Numbered from the stretch's first letter, positions 17,940-26,330 are shown. The stretch: 42,192 nt of DNA from Thiobacillus sp. UBA6205 (GCA_002421825.1 DISR01000023.1:20451-62642); one strand, 5' to 3'. Notes: generated from the sequence alone by a model not told the origin. Numbers and translations are program-made.

Positions 17940-18743
17940 TCATTCGGCGGCGCGGATGGCCTGGGTCAGGTGCGGCGCGAACACCGGTAGCATCTGGCCG
18001 AAGATTTTCGGGTTGCCGGCGACGATGTGGCCGGACTGGAGATAGCTGTCATTGCCCTGGAAGTCGCCTACGAGGCCGCCGGCTTCGAGCACCAGCAGCG
18101 CGCCGGCGGCGAGGTCCCAGGGGTTGAGGCCGAGTTCGAAGAAGCCGTCGTAGCGGCCGCAGGCCACCCAGGCGAGGTCGAGCGAAGCGGAGCCGGGGCG
18201 GCGCAAGCCGGCGGTTTTCAGCATCATGTCCTTGAACATGCCGAGGTAGGCGTCGGCGTGGTGGAATTCGCGGAAGGGGAAGCCGGTGCCGATGAGCGCG
18301 TCGTCCATCTTCGCCTGCTTGGACACGCGGATGCGGCGTTCGTTGAGGTAGGCGCCGGCGCCGCGGGTGGCGGTGAAGAGTTCGTTGCGGGCGGGGTCGT
18401 ACACTACGGCGTGGGTCAGCACGCCCTTGTGCAGGAGCGCGATGGACACCGCGTACTGCGGCAGGCCGTGCAGGAAGTTGGTGGTGCCGTCGAGCGGGTC
18501 GATGATCCACACATGCTCCTCGCCGCCGGAGCGGCCGGACTCCTCTGCTAGAATCCCGTGGCCCGGATAGGCGTCGAGCAGGGTTTCGATGATGGTCTGT
18601 TCGGCGACGCGGTCGACTTCGCTGACATAGTCGCGCGGCCGCTTGGACTGGACGGTCAGGCGGTCGATGTCATTGGCGGCGCGATTGATGATCGCCCCGG
18701 CCTTGCGGGCGGCTTTCACCGCCGTATTGAGCATGGGATGCAT
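17940..18743 (-). CDS. suhB: Inositol-1-monophosphatase family protein SuhB
   Basis: Mg-dependent phosphatase of the inositol monophosphatase fold. In enterobacteria SuhB also joins the rRNA antitermination complex with NusA. The 267-residue product has the metal-binding residues in GILAEESG and WIIDPLDGTTNFLHG and the C-terminal WDLAAGALLVLEAGG signature. Length is normal. The ATG at 18743 is 41 bases from the divergent trmJ start, so the two genes share a very short promoter region; suhB-trmJ divergence next to the isc cluster is a familiar arrangement in proteobacteria. The hsd cluster follows on the same strand after 45 bases. Confidence 0.95.
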   Translation of the reverse strand: MHPMLNTAVKAARKAGAIINRAANDIDRLTVQSKRPRDYVSEVDRVAEQTIIETLLDAYPGHGILAEESGRSGGEEHVWIIDPLDGTTNFLHGLPQYAVSIALLHKGVLTHAVVYDPARNELFTATRGAGAYLNERRIRVSKQAKMDDALIGTGFPFREFHHADAYLGMFKDMMLKTAGLRRPGSASLDLAWVACGRYDGFFELGLNPWDLAAGALLVLEAGGLVGDFQGNDSYLQSGHIVAGNPKIFGQMLPVFAPHLTQAIRAAE

Positions 18744-18784
18744 GTGACGGCAACTTCATAAAGAGCAAAACGCTATTTTAAATC

Positions 18785-19525
18785 ATGGCTGCCGAATCCC
18801 AGAATCTTCTTTCCAATATCCGCGTCGTGCTGTGCCGTCCGAGCCACCCCGGCAACATCGGCGCGGCGGCGCGCGCCATGAAAACCATGGGCCTGTCGCA
18901 GCTCTATCTCGTCAGCCCCAAGAAATTTCCCCATGAAGATGCCGAGGCCATGGCCTCGGGCGCGGTCGACGTGCTGGCAAGCGCGCAGGTATGCGCTTCG
19001 CTGGAAGAGGCCCTGGCAGGCTGCGTGCTGGCCATCGGCAGCTCCACGCGCCAGCGCGACTTGCAGACGGCGCTGCTGACGCCTGCGGAAGCGGCCGGCC
19101 AGGCGCTGGCGGAAGCACAGTCTGGCTGCGTGGCGATGGTGTTCGGCAACGAGACTTTCGGCCTGTCCAAGGAAGAGCTGGCGTGCTGCCAGGCCTTGAT
19201 GACCATCCCGGCCAACCCGGAATACAGTTCGCTCAACCTCGGCGCGGCAGTGCAGGTGATGGCTTACGAGTTGCGTCGCACTGCGCTGAATGAAACCTTT
19301 GCCCAGCCCGAGCTGGATGCGGCCGACCTCGCGGAAGTGGAGCGCTTCTATGCCCATCTGGAAACGGCCCTGATCCGCATCGGTTTTCTCAACCCTGCCT
19401 CGCCCAAGCGGCTGATGCCAAAGCTGCGCCGGCTGTTTTCGCGCACCCGTTTGCAGCGGGAGGAAATCAACATCCTGCGCGGCATGCTGTCCGCCATGGA
19501 GAGCGGAAAGAACGGCGAACATTAG
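18785..19525 (+). CDS. trmJ: tRNA (cytidine/uridine-32-2'-O)-methyltransferase TrmJ
   Basis: SPOUT-family methyltransferase that modifies ribose 32 of the tRNA anticodon loop. The 246-residue product opens with the SPOUT motif 1 region VVLCRPSHPGNIGAAARAMK and has the knot motifs MVFGNETFGLSKEEL and IPANPEYSSLNLGAAVQVMAYELRR. The C-terminal extension (about residues 175-246) is the TrmJ-specific dimer/tRNA part. In gammaproteobacteria trmJ also sits just upstream of iscR. The ATG at 18785 is 41 bases from the suhB start on the other strand. Confidence 0.95.
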   Translation: MAAESQNLLSNIRVVLCRPSHPGNIGAAARAMKTMGLSQLYLVSPKKFPHEDAEAMASGAVDVLASAQVCASLEEALAGCVLAIGSSTRQRDLQTALLTPAEAAGQALAEAQSGCVAMVFGNETFGLSKEELACCQALMTIPANPEYSSLNLGAAVQVMAYELRRTALNETFAQPELDAADLAEVERFYAHLETALIRIGFLNPASPKRLMPKLRRLFSRTRLQREEINILRGMLSAMESGKNGEH

Positions 19526-19531
19526 TGTAAA

Positions 19532-19556
19532 ATAATCGACTGAATTAGTCGGAAAA
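19532..19556 (+). promoter_or_regulatory. Candidate IscR type 1 site upstream of cysE
   Basis: The 17-base core at 19536-19552 (TCGACTGAATTAGTCGG) fits the known IscR type 1 core YYGACTRWDWYAGTCRR at every position and is a near-perfect palindrome. The outer bases fit less well. It ends 12 bases before the cysE ATG, so bound [2Fe-2S]-IscR would sit over the start region. Confidence 0.75.
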
Positions 19557-19568
19557 CTTTCCCTCGCT

Positions 19569-20306
<738 letters not shown>

Positions 20307-20318
<12 letters not shown>

Positions 20319-20331
20319 TTTGCTCGGGTAA
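20307..20331 (+). promoter_or_regulatory. Upstream IscR type 1 site (weaker) of iscR
   Basis: The left half TTGACT at 20311-20316 and right half TCGGGTA at 20324-20330 match the IscR type 1 pattern at about 21 of 25 positions; the mismatches lie mainly at the AG before the right-half TC. It overlaps the cysE stop codon. Its centre is 30 bp, close to three helical turns, from the next site. Confidence 0.6.
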
Positions 20332-20336
20332 CTAAA

Positions 20337-20361
20337 ATAGTTGACTGAAATGATCGGGTAT
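20337..20361 (+). promoter_or_regulatory. Promoter-proximal IscR type 1 site of iscR
   Basis: ATAGTTGACTGAAAT followed by GATCGGGTAT matches the 25-base type 1 pattern at 23 positions. It covers the -35 element and most of the spacer of the proposed iscR promoter, as the corresponding site does in E. coli, so holo-IscR should repress its own operon. Confidence 0.8.
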
Positions 20362-20369
20362 TTTATATT
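20341..20369 (+). promoter_or_regulatory. Sigma-70-type promoter of iscR
   Basis: -35 TTGACT at 20341-20346, a 17-base spacer, then -10 TATATT at 20364-20369. Transcription would start near 20376, giving an untranslated leader of about 20 bases before the iscR ATG at 20397. The IscR site overlaps it. Confidence 0.7.
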
Positions 20370-20396
20370 TCAGTCACTTACCACGGGTGAAACATC

Positions 20397-20864
20397 ATGA
20401 GACTGACGACTAAAGGACGATTTGCGGTGACCGCGATGCTGGACCTGGCCCTGCGCCACGGCAAGGGCCCAGTCACGCTGGCGGGCATCAGCGAACGTCA
20501 GGATATTTCGCTTTCCTACCTGGAGCAGTTGTTCGGCAAGCTGCGCCGTCATCAACTGGTCGACAGCGTGCGCGGACCGGGCGGCGGCTATACCCTGGCC
20601 AAGTCGCTGGATACGGTTTCGGTGGCGGACATCATCCGCGCGGTGGACGAGCCGGTCGACGCCACCCAGTGCGGCGGCAAGGAAAACTGCCACGATGAGC
20701 ACCGCTGCATGACCCACGACCTGTGGACCAGCCTGAACAAGAAAATCTACGAGTACCTGGATTCCGTAACGCTTGCCGAACTGGTGGCCAAGCAGCAGGA
20801 GAGGCAGAAGGTTGCGTCGGTGGCGGAAACCCCCCGCGCCACCAAGGTCGTTGCCACGTTTTGA
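20397..20864 (+). CDS. iscR: Fe-S cluster-sensing repressor IscR
   Basis: Rrf2-family transcription factor that represses the isc operon when it holds a [2Fe-2S] cluster. The 155-residue product has the winged helix-turn-helix at the N-terminus (MRLTTKGRFAVTAMLDLALR, then ISLSYLEQLFGKLRR) and the wing VRGPGGGYTL. The cluster ligands are in the exact IscR pattern C92, C98, C104 and H107 (QCGGKENCHDEHRCMTHDLW). First gene of the nine-gene isc operon; two type 1 sites lie in front of it. iscS begins 18 bases after its stop. Confidence 0.98.
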   Translation: MRLTTKGRFAVTAMLDLALRHGKGPVTLAGISERQDISLSYLEQLFGKLRRHQLVDSVRGPGGGYTLAKSLDTVSVADIIRAVDEPVDATQCGGKENCHDEHRCMTHDLWTSLNKKIYEYLDSVTLAELVAKQQERQKVASVAETPRATKVVATF

Positions 20865-20881
20865 TTGAGGTTTTAAGAAAC

Positions 20882-22093
20882 ATGAAATTTCCCATCTATC
20901 TCGATTATTCGGCGACGACCCCGGTCGACCCGCGCGTCGCGGAAAAAATGATTCCCTGGCTGACCGAGCATTTCGGCAATCCGGCCTCGCGCTCGCACGC
21001 CTATGGCTGGGAAGCCGACAAGGCGGTGGAAGAGGCGCGCGAGAACGTGGCCCGGCTGGTCAACGCCGACCCCAAGGAAATCGTGTGGACCTCCGGCGCC
21101 ACCGAATCCAACAACCTCGCCATCAAGGGTGCTGCGCATTTTTATGCCGGCACCAAGGGCAAGCACCTGATCACCGTGATGACCGAGCACAAGGCCGTGC
21201 TCGACACCATGCGCGAACTCGAGCGCGAAGGCTTCGAAGTCACCTACCTGGTGCCCGAGCCCAACGGCTTGGTCGACCTGGAAAAATTCAAGGCGGCCAT
21301 TCGCCCCGATACCGTGCTGGCCTCGGTGATGTTCGTCAACAACGAGATCGGCGTGATCCAGGACATCGCCGCCATCGGCGAGATCTGCCGTTCCAAGGGC
21401 GTGATCTTCCACGTCGACGCGGCTCAGGCCACCGGCAAGGTCGAGATCGACCTGCAGAAGCTGAAAGTGGATTTGATGTCCTTCTCCGCGCACAAGACCT
21501 ACGGGCCCAAGGGCGTCGGCGCCCTCTACGTGCGCCGCAAGCCGCGCATTCGCCTGGAAGCGCAGATGCACGGCGGCGGCCACGAGCGCGGCATGCGCTC
21601 CGGCACCCTGGCCACGCACCAGATCGTGGGCATGGGCGAGGCTTTCCGCATCGCGCGCGAGGAAATGGCGGCCGAGAACGAGCGCATCCGCATGCTGCGC
21701 GACAGGCTTTACAAGGGACTGTCGGAAATGGAAGAAACCGTGGTCAACGGCGACCTGGAGCACCGCATTCCCGGCAACCTCAACATCAGCTTCGCCTACG
21801 TCGAAGGCGAGTCGCTGATGATGGCGATCAAGGATGTCGCGGTGTCCTCGGGTTCCGCCTGCACCTCGGCCAGCCTGGAGCCGTCCTACGTGCTGAAGGC
21901 GCTGGGCCGCAACGACGAACTGGCGCATTCCTCCATCCGCTTCACCATCGGCCGTTTCACCACCGAAGAGGAAATCGACTACACCATCGCCCTGGTGAAG
22001 AAGCAGGTCGCCAAGCTGCGCGAAATGTCTCCCTTGTGGGAGATGGTGAAGGCGGGCGTCGATTTGAGTACCGTGCAGTGGGCTGCACATTGA
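20882..22093 (+). CDS. iscS: Cysteine desulfurase IscS
   Basis: PLP enzyme that removes sulfur from cysteine and passes it as a persulfide to IscU and other acceptors. The start is the ATG at 20882 (MKFPIYLDYSATTPVDPRVA); the open frame continues upstream into iscR and that part is not IscS. The 403-residue product has the PLP lysine in SFSAHKTYGPKG and the catalytic mobile-loop cysteine in SSGSACTSASLEPS, the group I pattern. Length matches the E. coli protein (404). A repeat element of about 124 bases separates it from iscU. Confidence 0.98.
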   Translation: MKFPIYLDYSATTPVDPRVAEKMIPWLTEHFGNPASRSHAYGWEADKAVEEARENVARLVNADPKEIVWTSGATESNNLAIKGAAHFYAGTKGKHLITVMTEHKAVLDTMRELEREGFEVTYLVPEPNGLVDLEKFKAAIRPDTVLASVMFVNNEIGVIQDIAAIGEICRSKGVIFHVDAAQATGKVEIDLQKLKVDLMSFSAHKTYGPKGVGALYVRRKPRIRLEAQMHGGGHERGMRSGTLATHQIVGMGEAFRIAREEMAAENERIRMLRDRLYKGLSEMEETVVNGDLEHRIPGNLNISFAYVEGESLMMAIKDVAVSSGSACTSASLEPSYVLKALGRNDELAHSSIRFTIGRFTTEEEIDYTIALVKKQVAKLREMSPLWEMVKAGVDLSTVQWAAH

Positions 22094-22096
22094 TTG

Positions 22097-22220
22097 TTAG
22101 GGGTTAGGAGATAGGAGCTAGGGGCTAGGGGCTAGGGTATGAGCGACTGAAGGTCGCGCGAATTAAAGCGCGTAGCGCCACAAAGCCCCCTAAATCCTAG
22201 CCCCTAGATCCTAGTCCCTG
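22097..22220. repeat. Heptamer-built palindromic element, copy 1 (iscS-iscU)
   Basis: Left arm 22097-22138 is six tandem heptamers (TTAGGGG, TTAGGAG, ATAGGAG, CTAGGGG twice, CTAGGGT). The right arm 22187-22220 is the inverted form (CCCCTAA, ATCCTAG, CCCCTAG, ATCCTAG, TCCCTG), able to pair with the left. The centre holds ATGAGCGAC-TGAAG-GTCGCGC, a second small hairpin. The element begins 3 bases after the iscS stop and ends 26 bases before iscU, leaving the iscU ribosome site (AAAGGAG) intact. Copy 2 is at 22996-23119. Confidence 0.9.
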
Positions 22221-22246
22221 AGAAGCGACTGAAAGGAGCAAATAAA

Positions 22247-22660
22247 ATGGCATACAGCGACAAGGTTCTCGACCATTATGAAAACCCCCGCAACGTCGGC
22301 GGTTTCGACAATGAAGACGAAGGCATCGGTACCGGCATGGTCGGCGCGCCGGCTTGCGGCGACGTGATGAAACTGCAGATCAAGGTGAACGAACAGGGCG
22401 TGATCGAAGACGCCAAGTTCAAGACCTACGGCTGCGGCTCCGCCATTGCTTCCTCCTCGCTGGTCACCGAATGGGTGAAGGGCAAGACCCTGGACCAGGC
22501 CATGGAAATCAAGAACACCGCGATCGCCGAGGAACTGGCGCTGCCGCCGGTGAAGATCCACTGCTCGATCCTGGCCGAAGACGCCATCAAGGCGGCGGTG
22601 GCCGATTACAAGGCCAAGCATGGTGATGCTGAGGCCGAACCCAAAGCTGCCAACGCCTGA
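22247..22660 (+). CDS. iscU: Fe-S cluster assembly scaffold IscU
   Basis: Scaffold on which [2Fe-2S] clusters are built before transfer by HscA/HscB. The 137-residue product has the three cluster cysteines C37, C63 and C106, the D39 and H105 helpers, and the HscA recognition motif LPPVK at residues 99-103. The last dozen residues (KHGDAEAEPKAANA) are a short extra tail compared with the 128-residue E. coli protein. A good AAAGGAG ribosome site precedes the ATG. iscA follows after 8 bases. Confidence 0.98.
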   Translation: MAYSDKVLDHYENPRNVGGFDNEDEGIGTGMVGAPACGDVMKLQIKVNEQGVIEDAKFKTYGCGSAIASSSLVTEWVKGKTLDQAMEIKNTAIAEELALPPVKIHCSILAEDAIKAAVADYKAKHGDAEAEPKAANA

Positions 22661-22668
22661 GGTGAAAC

Positions 22669-22992
22669 ATGGCGATTACCGTAACTGATAGCGCAGCCAG
22701 GCACGTCGGCAACTTCCTCGCCAAGCGCGGCAAGGGCATCGGCCTGCGCCTGGGCGTGCGCACCACCGGCTGCTCGGGTATGGCCTACAAGCTGGAGTTC
22801 GTCGACGAGGCGCAGGCAGACGATGTGCGCTTCGACAGCAACGGCGTCACCGTGTTCGTCGATCCCAAGAGTCTGCCTTATCTGGACGGCATGGAACTCG
22901 ACTTCGCGCGCGAAGGCTTGAATGAGGGCTTCAAGTTCAACAACCCCAATGTGAAGAACACCTGCGGCTGCGGGGAATCGTTTAACGTCTAA
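22669..22992 (+). CDS. iscA: A-type Fe-S carrier IscA
   Basis: Carrier that accepts Fe-S clusters and hands them to target enzymes. The 107-residue product, the standard length, carries the three conserved cysteines C35 (TTGCSGMAYKLEF), C99 and C101 (NTCGCGESFNV). Translation is probably coupled to iscU, 8 bases upstream, with a GAGGTG ribosome site. The second heptamer element begins 3 bases after its stop. Confidence 0.98.
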   Translation: MAITVTDSAARHVGNFLAKRGKGIGLRLGVRTTGCSGMAYKLEFVDEAQADDVRFDSNGVTVFVDPKSLPYLDGMELDFAREGLNEGFKFNNPNVKNTCGCGESFNV

Positions 22993-22995
22993 ATT

Positions 22996-23119
22996 CTAGG
23001 GGTTGGGAACTAGGAACTAGGAGCTAGGGGATGAGCGGCCTTTGGCCGCGCAGAGTTTGATGAAACGCGATGCAACCTGCCCTGTCACTAGTTCCTATAT
23101 CCTAGCCCCTGGCCCCTAA
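22996..23119. repeat. Heptamer-built palindromic element, copy 2 (iscA-hscB)
   Basis: Left arm 22996-23030 is CTAGGGG, TTGGGAA, CTAGGAA, CTAGGAG, CTAGGGG; right arm 23092-23119 is TTCCTAT, ATCCTAG, CCCCTGG, CCCCTAA, the inverted form. The centre has ATGAGCGGCC-TTT-GGCCGCGC, the same stem as in copy 1 with paired base changes, then a spacer resembling that of copy 1 only loosely. Like copy 1 it is 124 bases and starts 3 bases after a stop codon. Confidence 0.9.
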
Positions 23120-23122
23120 AAC

Positions 23123-23653
23123 ATGGATTTCCACGCCAACCACTTTCAGCTGTTCGACTTGCCCGCCAGCTTCCGGCTCGATACGGACAAACTGGAGGCC
23201 GCCTACCGCAAGCTGCAGAACGAAGTGCACCCGGACCGCTTCGCCGCCGCCGGCGAAACTGAAAAGCGCCTGTCCATGCAGTGGGCGACCAAGGTCAACG
23301 AGGCCTTCCAGACCCTGAAAAAACCGCTCGCCCGCGGCACCTACCTGCTGCACCTGCACGGCATCGAGGCCTTCTCCGAAAAGCACACGGCCTTTGCGCC
23401 GGCTTTTCTCATGCAGCAGATGGAATGGCGCGAAGCCATCGCCGATGCGCGCCAGGGACGGAGCATCGAGGCGCTGGACAAGCTTGCGCGCGAACTGCGT
23501 GCCGAAGCGAAGCGCATGGAAGAGCAACTCGCGGCCGAGCTCGATGACAGCAAGGATTACGAAGCTGCCGCCGCTACGGCGCGCAAACTGAAATTCATGC
23601 ACAAGCTGATCGAAGAGATCGGCGATGCACAAGAAGAGATAGAAAACGCCTGA
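23123..23653 (+). CDS. hscB: Fe-S assembly co-chaperone HscB
   Basis: J-domain partner that brings IscU to HscA and stimulates its ATPase. The 176-residue product has a J domain with the essential HPD (NEVHPDRFAAAGETEKRLSM) near residue 36 and a C-terminal three-helix IscU-binding domain. Unusually, the right arm of the repeat element ends 3 bases before the ATG, so the ribosome-binding position is occupied by CCCCTAAAAC and no Shine-Dalgarno is visible. Either translation is weak or a different start is used; an alternative in-frame start that keeps the J domain was not seen. hscA starts 1 base after its stop. Confidence 0.96.
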   Translation: MDFHANHFQLFDLPASFRLDTDKLEAAYRKLQNEVHPDRFAAAGETEKRLSMQWATKVNEAFQTLKKPLARGTYLLHLHGIEAFSEKHTAFAPAFLMQQMEWREAIADARQGRSIEALDKLARELRAEAKRMEEQLAAELDDSKDYEAAAATARKLKFMHKLIEEIGDAQEEIENA

Positions 23654-23654
23654 T

Positions 23655-25526
23655 ATGGCCCTGCTGCAAATTTCCGAACCCGGCATGTCCACCGCGCCGC
23701 ACCAGCACCGGCTGGCGGTCGGCATCGACCTCGGCACCACCAATTCGCTGGTGGCCTCGGTGCAGTCCGGCATTGCGCGCGTGCTCGACGACGAACGCGG
23801 CCGCTCGCTGGTGCCGTCCGTGGTGCGCTATCACGCCGACGGCAGGGTGGAAGTGGGCTACGAGGCGCAGGCGCGCCAGAGCGAAGATCCGCACAACACC
23901 ATCGTCTCGGTCAAGCGCTTCATGGGCCGCGGCCTCGCCGACCTCGGCGACCCCGGTCGTTATCCCTACAAGTTCGTCGATGCGCCGGGCATGGTGCAAT
24001 TGATTACCGTGGCCGGCAGCAAAAGCCCGGTCGAGGCTTCCGCCGACATCCTGAAGGCATTGCGCGACCGTGCCGAACGCGCGCTCGGCGGCGAACTGGT
24101 CGGTGCGGTGATTACCGTGCCAGCCTATTTCGACGATGCCCAGCGCCAGGCGACCAAGGACGCGGCCAGGCTTGCCGGCCTCAACGTGCTGCGCCTCCTG
24201 AACGAACCGACGGCGGCCGCCATTGCCTACGGTCTCGACAATGCCGCGGAAGGTGTCTATGCCGTTTACGACCTCGGCGGCGGCACCTTCGACATTTCCA
24301 TCCTCAAGCTCACGCGCGGCGTGTTCGAGGTGTTGTCGACCAATGGCGACTCGGCGCTGGGCGGTGACGATTTCGACCAGCGCGTGTTCTGCTGGATCGT
24401 CGAGCAGTCGCATCTCACGCCACTCAACGCCAAGGACACGCGCCTCCTGCTGACGCGTGCGCGCGAAGCCAAGGAGCAGCTCACCGAGCACGACGAGGCG
24501 CGCATTACCGCGCTCCTGTCCACCGGCGAACTGGTCGACCTCAACCTGACCACCGCGATTTTTCATGAAATCACCGCCACCCTGGTCAACAAGACCCTGG
24601 CGCCGACGCGCAAGGCGCTGCGCGACGCCGGGCTCGCGCCGGAAGACGTCAAGGGCGTGGTGATGGTGGGCGGCGCCACGCGCATGCCCTGCATCCGCCA
24701 TGCCGTGGGCGAATTCTTCGGCCAGACCCCGCTCACCAACCTCGACCCGGACAAGGTGGTGGCGCTGGGCGCGGCCATGCAGGCCGACGTGCTGGCCGGC
24801 AACCGCACGCAGGAAGACGACTGGCTGCTGCTCGACGTGATCCCGCTGTCGCTGGGACTGGAAACCATGGGTGCGCTGGTCGAGAAAGTCATTCCGCGCA
24901 ACACCACCATCCCGGTCGCACGCGCGCAGGAATTCACCACCTTCAAGGACGGCCAGACCGCCATGAGCTTCCATGTGGTGCAGGGCGAGCGCGAACTGGT
25001 GTCCGACTGCCGTTCGCTCGCCAAATTCGAATTGCGCGGCATCCCGCCCATGGTGGCGGGGGCGGCGCGCATCCGCGTCACTTTCCAGGTGGATGCCGAC
25101 GGCCTCTTGTCGGTGTCGGCGCGCGAGCAGACCAGCGGGGTGGAGGCGGCCATCACGGTCAAGCCGTCCTATGGCCTGTCCGACGACGAGATCGCCGGCA
25201 TGCTGCAGGACGCCAATGCGAACGCCGAAACGGACATGAAGCTGCGCGCCCTCAACGAGCAGCGCGTCGAGGGCAACAGCCTGATCGAGGCCACGCGCGC
25301 GGCACTGGCACAGGATGGCGATGAACTGCTCAGCCTGGAAGAGCGTGCCGCCATCGAAGCAGGAATTGCCGAACTCGAGGCCGGCATGGCCGGGGCGGAT
25401 CATCTGGCCATCAAGCGCGCGGTGGAAGCGTTGAACCAGTCCACTTCCGAGTTCGCCGCCCGCCGCATGGATGCAGGCGTAAAAAGAGCGCTGCGCGGCC
25501 ACAAGCTGGATGAACTCTCCCTGTAA
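23655..25526 (+). CDS. hscA: Fe-S assembly Hsp70 chaperone HscA
   Basis: Specialised Hsp70 that uses ATP to release clusters from IscU, binding its LPPVK motif. The 623-residue product has the ATPase signatures VGIDLGTTNSLVA, VYDLGGGTFDISIL and VVMVGGATRMPCIR and a substrate-binding domain with VIPLSLGLETMG and IPRNTTIPVARAQEFTTF. Length equals that of HscA proteins (about 616-620) rather than DnaK, and the C-terminal EEVD-like DnaK tail is absent. It is almost contiguous with hscB, and fdx follows after 19 bases. Confidence 0.98.
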   Translation: MALLQISEPGMSTAPHQHRLAVGIDLGTTNSLVASVQSGIARVLDDERGRSLVPSVVRYHADGRVEVGYEAQARQSEDPHNTIVSVKRFMGRGLADLGDPGRYPYKFVDAPGMVQLITVAGSKSPVEASADILKALRDRAERALGGELVGAVITVPAYFDDAQRQATKDAARLAGLNVLRLLNEPTAAAIAYGLDNAAEGVYAVYDLGGGTFDISILKLTRGVFEVLSTNGDSALGGDDFDQRVFCWIVEQSHLTPLNAKDTRLLLTRAREAKEQLTEHDEARITALLSTGELVDLNLTTAIFHEITATLVNKTLAPTRKALRDAGLAPEDVKGVVMVGGATRMPCIRHAVGEFFGQTPLTNLDPDKVVALGAAMQADVLAGNRTQEDDWLLLDVIPLSLGLETMGALVEKVIPRNTTIPVARAQEFTTFKDGQTAMSFHVVQGERELVSDCRSLAKFELRGIPPMVAGAARIRVTFQVDADGLLSVSAREQTSGVEAAITVKPSYGLSDDEIAGMLQDANANAETDMKLRALNEQRVEGNSLIEATRAALAQDGDELLSLEERAAIEAGIAELEAGMAGADHLAIKRAVEALNQSTSEFAARRMDAGVKRALRGHKLDELSL

Positions 25527-25545
25527 CGATTAGCCCGATATTTTT

Positions 25546-25887
25546 ATGCCCCAACTCATCGTACTGCCCCACGTCGAACTGTGCCCGGAAGGTGCGGTGA
25601 TCGAAGCCAAGAGCGGCGAAACCATTTGCGACACGCTGCTTGCCAATGGCATCGAGATCGAACACGCCTGCGAGAAATCCTGCGCCTGCACCACCTGCCA
25701 CGTCATCGTGCGCGAGGGCTTCGATTCGCTGGAGCCTTCCGAGGAAAAGGAAGATGACCTGCTCGACAAGGCCTGGGGGCTGGAGCCGCAGTCGCGCCTG
25801 TCCTGCCAGGCCAGGGTGGCGGATGCGGATATTGTCGTCGAAATTCCCAAGTACACCATCAACATGGTGAAAGAGGGCGGCCACTGA
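25546..25887 (+). CDS. fdx: [2Fe-2S] ferredoxin of the isc operon
   Basis: Adrenodoxin-type ferredoxin that supplies electrons for cluster assembly on IscU. The 113-residue product carries the ligand pattern in EHACEKSCACTTCHVIV (Cx5Cx2C) and the fourth cysteine in RLSCQARV. Start ATG at 25546. iscX lies 144 bases downstream rather than directly next to it, with a structured sequence in between. Confidence 0.98.
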   Translation: MPQLIVLPHVELCPEGAVIEAKSGETICDTLLANGIEIEHACEKSCACTTCHVIVREGFDSLEPSEEKEDDLLDKAWGLEPQSRLSCQARVADADIVVEIPKYTINMVKEGGH

Positions 25888-25939
25888 ATGCCCTCCATCA
25901 ATCTATTGCGCGGCCGGTCTGCTTTGTTGCAGGGTGCTC

Positions 25940-25974
25940 GCAATCCTCATGTATAAAACATACACTCCGGTTGC
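25940..25974 (+). other. Structured hairpin between fdx and iscX
   Basis: GCAATC (25940-25945) pairs with GGTTGC (25969-25974, one T-G), then a symmetric 4x4 internal loop, then TGTAT/ATACA around AAAAC. I recall similar sequences (GCAATCCTCATGTA...TACACTCCGGTTGC) between genes in other bacteria, but cannot name a family. The 144-base fdx-iscX gap holds no other clear gene. Confidence 0.5.
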
Positions 25975-26031
25975 TGCGCGCCCTGCGTCGCGCATCCCGG
26001 CCTGCTCATCACGATTGCTGGAGGACATTCA

Positions 26032-26226
26032 ATGAAATGGACCGACGTCAACGACATTGCCATTGAACTGTGCGAGGCGCATCCCGACGCGGATCCGCAA
26101 TACGTCCGCTTCACCGACCTGCATGCCTGGGTGATGGCGCTGCCCGGCTTCAGCGACGATCCCGACCACTCCAGCGAGAAAATCCTCGAAGCCATCCAGA
26201 TGGCCTGGATCGACGAGGCGAGCTGA
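26032..26226 (+). CDS. iscX: Fe-S assembly regulator IscX
   Basis: Small acidic protein that binds IscS and tunes cluster assembly, possibly as an iron-dependent regulator. The 64-residue product has the family pattern MKWTDVNDIAIELCEAHPDA then YVRFTDLHAWVMALPGFSDD and ends with a helix rich in acidic residues. A good GGAGGA ribosome site precedes the ATG. Last gene of the isc operon; a strong hairpin lies 62 bases downstream. Confidence 0.97.
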   Translation: MKWTDVNDIAIELCEAHPDADPQYVRFTDLHAWVMALPGFSDDPDHSSEKILEAIQMAWIDEAS

Positions 26227-26287
26227 TCGCCGAGGCCGGGGCGTCCGGTCTTCATTTCCCTGCACCACCTGTTCTGAAGGGGCGCTC

Positions 26288-26330
26288 CGCCCGGCACTTT
26301 CGATGGCTGCGCCGGCGGAAGTGCCGGGCG
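26288..26330 (+). terminator. Likely terminator of the isc operon
   Basis: A perfect 12-bp GC-rich stem, CGCCCGGCACTT with AAGTGCCGGGCG, around a 19-base loop, followed by TATGTTCTTT, which is only moderately T-rich. Its place between iscX and the next gene fits an operon end. Confidence 0.65.

Noticed and set aside
20723..20881. N-terminal extension of iscS into iscR
   Set aside because: The open frame continues upstream, but IscS homology starts at MKFPIYLDYSATTP (20882) and the extra part overlaps iscR in another frame.
22097..23119. CRISPR-like array in the isc operon
   Set aside because: Units are contiguous 7-mers without unique spacers, arranged as facing arms; no cas gene is near.
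23595..25502. 635-residue minus-strand frame opposite hscA
   Set aside because: Codon-bias shadow of hscA, which has all Hsp70 signatures; no recognisable motif on the minus strand.
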